Assembly (NCBI GenBank): GCA_016763875.1
Contig: JAESSZ010000787.1
Location: forward strand, 1-8,484
From: Nannocystaceae bacterium
Lineage (GTDB): Bacteria; Myxococcota_A; Polyangia; Nannocystales; Nannocystaceae
Length of the DNA stretch: 8,484 bases
Direction of reading: 5' to 3'
The position numbers were made by a program, and so were the translations under genes. Shown here in pieces: positions 6,567-8,484 of this stretch (position 1 is the stretch's first letter; every line of letters begins with the position of its first letter). The notes under the pieces were generated by a model, which did not search any database, had not been told where the DNA came from, and saw nothing but the letters and a program-made list of their open reading frames with translations.

Positions 6567-7277
6567 TCACGAGACGCGCAGTCGCACCATGCAGCCCAGG
6601 ATCGCTAAACCATCGCGCACCCGGTGCAGCACACGCTCGCCGTGGTGCCGCGGGCGTCGCCCCACTGCGACCTCTTGCACATTTGCCCCCGCCTGCAGCG
6701 CCCTCACCAGGACTTCAGTCTCGATCTCGAACCCTTGCGCGGTGAGAGGGAGCGACTGCCACAGTGCGCGGCTGATCGCACGAAACCCCGCTTGGGTATC
6801 GGTCAGTTTTACGCCGTACAAGAGGTTGAGCAACGCCGTCAGGAGACGATTGCCGACGCGGTCCAGGGGCGCGATTGCGTTCCGGTCGACCGCCGCAACG
6901 AAGCGGGTACCGACGACCGGGTCTGCCCCCGCGGCGAGCCGCTCAAGTAGCCGCGGCAGGTCTTGCGGGTCGTCCTGACCATCGCCGTCGAGCATGACGA
7001 TCGTTTGGCCCTGTGCGGCGGTGACGCCAGTGCGGAGTGCGTTGCCCTTACCGCGGCCGGGGGCGATACGAACCACACGTGCACCAGCCGCAGCGGCACG
7101 GGCTGCGGTGTCGTCGCTGGAACCATCGTCGACCACGATGACTTCGGTCACGAGTTCTCGCGCGGCTGCGACGACGGCCGCGATGGCGCCCGCTTCGTTG
7201 CGCGCAGGGATGACCGCGGTGACCGAACCCAGGGCAGCGAAGCTCTTCCGAGTGGCGTCGCTCACTAGATCAGCCAC
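6567..7277 (-). CDS. Family 2 glycosyltransferase, DPM/DPG-synthase-like
   Basis: This 236-residue enzyme is of the polyprenyl/dolichyl-phosphate sugar transferase type, which moves a nucleotide-activated sugar to a lipid phosphate at the inner membrane face. Motifs are VTAVIPARNEAG (19-30), VIVVDDGSSDDT (46-57), GRGKGNALRTG (74-84), the metal-binding DxD in MLDGDGQDDP (95-104), VVGTRF (121-126), and NRLLTALLNLLYGVKLTDTQ with AGFR (143-166), a strong subfamily mark. FEIETEVLVRA (183-193) and EVAVGRRPR (202-210) complete the fold. It lacks the C-terminal membrane helices of some relatives. I chose GTG 7277 because GGAGG lies 9 bases upstream, overlapping the toroid gene by 13 bases; GTG 7265, whose G is the last base of that gene's TAG, is the alternative. 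The far longer upstream frame merely re-reads the toroid gene. Sugar and acceptor are unknown. Confidence 0.88.
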   Translation of the reverse strand: MADLVSDATRKSFAALGSVTAVIPARNEAGAIAAVVAAARELVTEVIVVDDGSSDDTAARAAAAGARVVRIAPGRGKGNALRTGVTAAQGQTIVMLDGDGQDDPQDLPRLLERLAAGADPVVGTRFVAAVDRNAIAPLDRVGNRLLTALLNLLYGVKLTDTQAGFRAISRALWQSLPLTAQGFEIETEVLVRALQAGANVQEVAVGRRPRHHGERVLHRVRDGLAILGCMVRLRVS

Positions 7278-8278
7278 GCGGGCTGCCCTCCATTCTCTGC
7301 AAGAGCGGCGGCCTGAATCGCGAACACGGTCGCCCAAGTGTTTTCGTCGTCGGACTCTCCGTGGTAGCGAACCGCGCCCGATGGGGTCGTGAGGCAGGCG
7401 ACGAAGCCAAGGGCGCGTTCGATAGGATCGGCGTAGCGCGCCCGGTCCACGAGCGCCCAGATCCGAATCGCTTGTGCGGTGGCGTCGGCCGGCTCGATGC
7501 CCCAACCCTTGCTGCCATCGTGCCACGCAGGGATACCGCCGCTCGCGCGTTGTATTGCGGCCAACCACGCCGCGCCGCCGCGGGCGATCTTGTGCGCGCG
7601 ACGGCACGATTTGGTGGGCGTCAGGTCCTCGTTTGTGAGTCGCAGAGCGCCCTCGATCCCATAGCAGTGCGCGTGCACGTACGTGCAACCGTTGTCGAGG
7701 TCAGTGACGAGGCGGCCCGCGTCGAAGCGAGCATCGACCTCGGTAAGCAGTGCGGCCATCGCTGAGCGGTCGCGCGGGGTGACGTCGGACCAGGCGCCGA
7801 TGGTGATCGCAAGTTTGAGCAGGTGCGGTCCGCTGCGGCTGCTCCACCGGGGGGGCGCGGCGGTGTCGACGACCTCGCGTGCGCCGAGACGGCGGGTGAA
7901 TCGCTCGTACAACGGCAGCAGGCGCGCGGAACTTGGGGCGCCGCGTTGCCGTGCGTGTCGCAGCAGCGCCGCAAGTACGATCCCTTCGTCGAACAGGTAA
8001 CCAACGCCGTCGCGACCGATGTCGTCGTCTTCCGCGCGCAGCAGCAAGTTGCTCGCGATCCGATCGGCAAGCGGCGCACGAGCTGAACGCTCGTGGGCCG
8101 CTATCGCATCGCTGCACAGTAACGAAAGCACCAACCCTCCCGCCTCCGGATAGACGTATCCGGGATGGGCGCGGTTGTGCCACGAGTGCACGCCTCCGTT
8201 CGCATCCACGATGGCCTCGCTGCACAACCACGCGACGGCACGGTCGACGTCAAAACGTGCGGGGCGGGGAGGCGGCAC
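7265..8278 (-). CDS. Soluble alpha/alpha-toroid-like protein, function unknown
   Basis: This 337-residue, mostly helical protein has no signal peptide. I recognise no exact family. Repeated amphipathic helix pairs with conserved turns suggest an alpha/alpha toroid of the prenyltransferase/squalene-oxidase-repeat or sugar epimerase/hydrolase kind. Telling segments are GGVHSWHNRAHPGYVYPEAGG (28-48), YLFDEGIVLAAL (94-105), YVHAHCYGIEGAL (200-212), GGIPAWHDGSKGWG (247-260) followed by ADATAQAIRIW (264-274), and VRYHGESDDENTWATVFAIQ (303-322). The clustered His, Tyr, Trp, Glu and Asp could line an active site. The DxDDTA motif of squalene-hopene cyclases is absent. Overlap with the downstream glycosyltransferase gene suggests a joint role in glycan or lipid-sugar handling (inference). 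GTG 8278 is the first start after an in-frame TGA (8326-8324); GAGG lies 11 bases before it. Confidence 0.75.
   Translation of the reverse strand: MPPPRPARFDVDRAVAWLCSEAIVDANGGVHSWHNRAHPGYVYPEAGGLVLSLLCSDAIAAHERSARAPLADRIASNLLLRAEDDDIGRDGVGYLFDEGIVLAALLRHARQRGAPSSARLLPLYERFTRRLGAREVVDTAAPPRWSSRSGPHLLKLAITIGAWSDVTPRDRSAMAALLTEVDARFDAGRLVTDLDNGCTYVHAHCYGIEGALRLTNEDLTPTKSCRRAHKIARGGAAWLAAIQRASGGIPAWHDGSKGWGIEPADATAQAIRIWALVDRARYADPIERALGFVACLTTPSGAVRYHGESDDENTWATVFAIQAAALAENGGQPAWLI
7287..7291 (-). promoter_or_regulatory. Ribosome binding site deciding the glycosyltransferase start
   Basis: GGAGG on the minus strand, 9 bases before GTG 7277, lies inside the end of the toroid gene. It favours 7277 over GTG 7265 and implies translation of the two genes is coupled. 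Confidence 0.65.
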
Positions 8279-8322
8279 GGTTGGGTCAGCCTCGGGCGAT
8301 CGCCGCGGCGCGTCGCAGTGTG

Positions 8323-8339
8323 GTCACTGCAGTGGTGAC
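8323..8339. repeat. Inverted repeat at the end of the truncated glycosyltransferase
   Basis: GTCAC (8323-8327) and GTGAC (8335-8339) are inverted around seven bases, and CACTGCAGTG (8325-8334) is itself a perfect palindrome. The minus-strand TGA (8326-8324) that ends the glycosyltransferase frame falls within it. No T-tract follows, so terminator function is doubtful. Confidence 0.35.
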
Positions 8340-8484
8340 GGGGGATCCAGCCAGGGCTGGGTAGGCTTCGCACGCGGAGAAACAACCGCCGCACCTGCTT
8401 GTTCAGCACACTGAAGCATATTCTCAAGCCCTCCGGGCTTGACTATCACATCATTCTCTATAAAGACAACATACTTTGTTTGCA
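8324..8484 (-). CDS. Family 2 glycosyltransferase fragment (5' partial, apparently truncated)
   Basis: A frame runs in from beyond the window edge and reads 52 codons to TGA 8326-8324. Residues 4-14, YVVFIENDVIV, carry the END form of the metal-binding DxD motif at the tip of a GT-A fold. PGGLENMLQCAEQAGAAVVSP (16-36) matches the helix and strand that normally follow in family 2 enzymes. After position about 8375 the likeness stops, and only 16 more codons remain. Complete family members usually have 100 or more residues after this motif, including the acceptor-binding part, so the gene looks truncated. The first part is AT-rich, with ATA, AAT, TTT and GTT codons unlike its neighbours. A second minus frame (8402-8286) is also open across the tail and ends 7 bases before the toroid gene. 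The GT call is fair; loss of function is likely but unproven. Confidence 0.6.
   Translation of the reverse strand, partial: QTKYVVFIENDVIVKPGGLENMLQCAEQAGAAVVSPRAKPTQPWLDPPSPLQ

Noticed and set aside
7265..8278. Squalene-hopene cyclase or other hopanoid gene, given the neighbouring radical SAM and glycosyltransferase genes
   Set aside because: The DxDDTA catalytic motif is absent, the protein is about half the usual cyclase length, and no hopanoid HpnH-type marker was recognised.
8278..8484. The glycosyltransferase fragment and toroid gene as one gene split by TGA 8326-8324
   Set aside because: They share a frame, but the glycosyltransferase likeness ends before the stop and the intervening codons show no domain. 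A one-in-three frame coincidence is enough.

Overview
The window is GC-rich and tightly packed, with GTG starts and lipoproteins that have low-complexity Gly/Asp/Thr linkers. One lipoprotein carries a MopE-type cysteine/aspartate metal-binding motif. Together these point to a myxobacterium-like member of Myxococcota, perhaps the Nannocystis/Enhygromyxa group. This is inferred from style and protein families; no marker gene was compared.

Left side, plus strand (1-2783): the 3' part of serC (phosphoserine aminotransferase; its first 20-odd codons lie outside the window) is followed after 4 bases by a Suppressor-of-fused (SUFU) domain protein. A 148-base intergenic region then holds a consensus -10 box and a hairpin that could mask the ribosome binding site. 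After it comes a secreted lipoprotein with a MopE-type motif.

Right side, minus strand (8484 down to 2780): six co-directional reading frames, five of them complete. In transcription order they are: the AT-rich end of a family 2 glycosyltransferase (cut by the window edge and apparently truncated); a soluble alpha/alpha-toroid-like protein; a DPM/DPG-synthase-like family 2 glycosyltransferase that overlaps it by 13 bases; a 598-residue protein with two complete radical SAM modules in tandem; a lipoprotein; and a single-module radical SAM protein. Gaps between the complete genes are 24 to 58 bases, so one transcription unit is likely. The last gene converges on the MopE lipoprotein, and both stops share one palindromic CTAG.

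The most notable content is this minus-strand group. It holds three radical SAM cores, all with the same CxxCx5C C-terminal cysteine pattern, together with a lipid- or sugar-phosphate-type glycosyltransferase, a toroid protein and a lipoprotein. I recognise no named pathway with this gene set. A plausible reading is a cofactor- or glycoconjugate-modifying pathway linked to the cell envelope, but the substrate cannot be read from the sequence. No RNA genes, CRISPR arrays, insertion sequences or stretches over 300 bases without a gene were seen.
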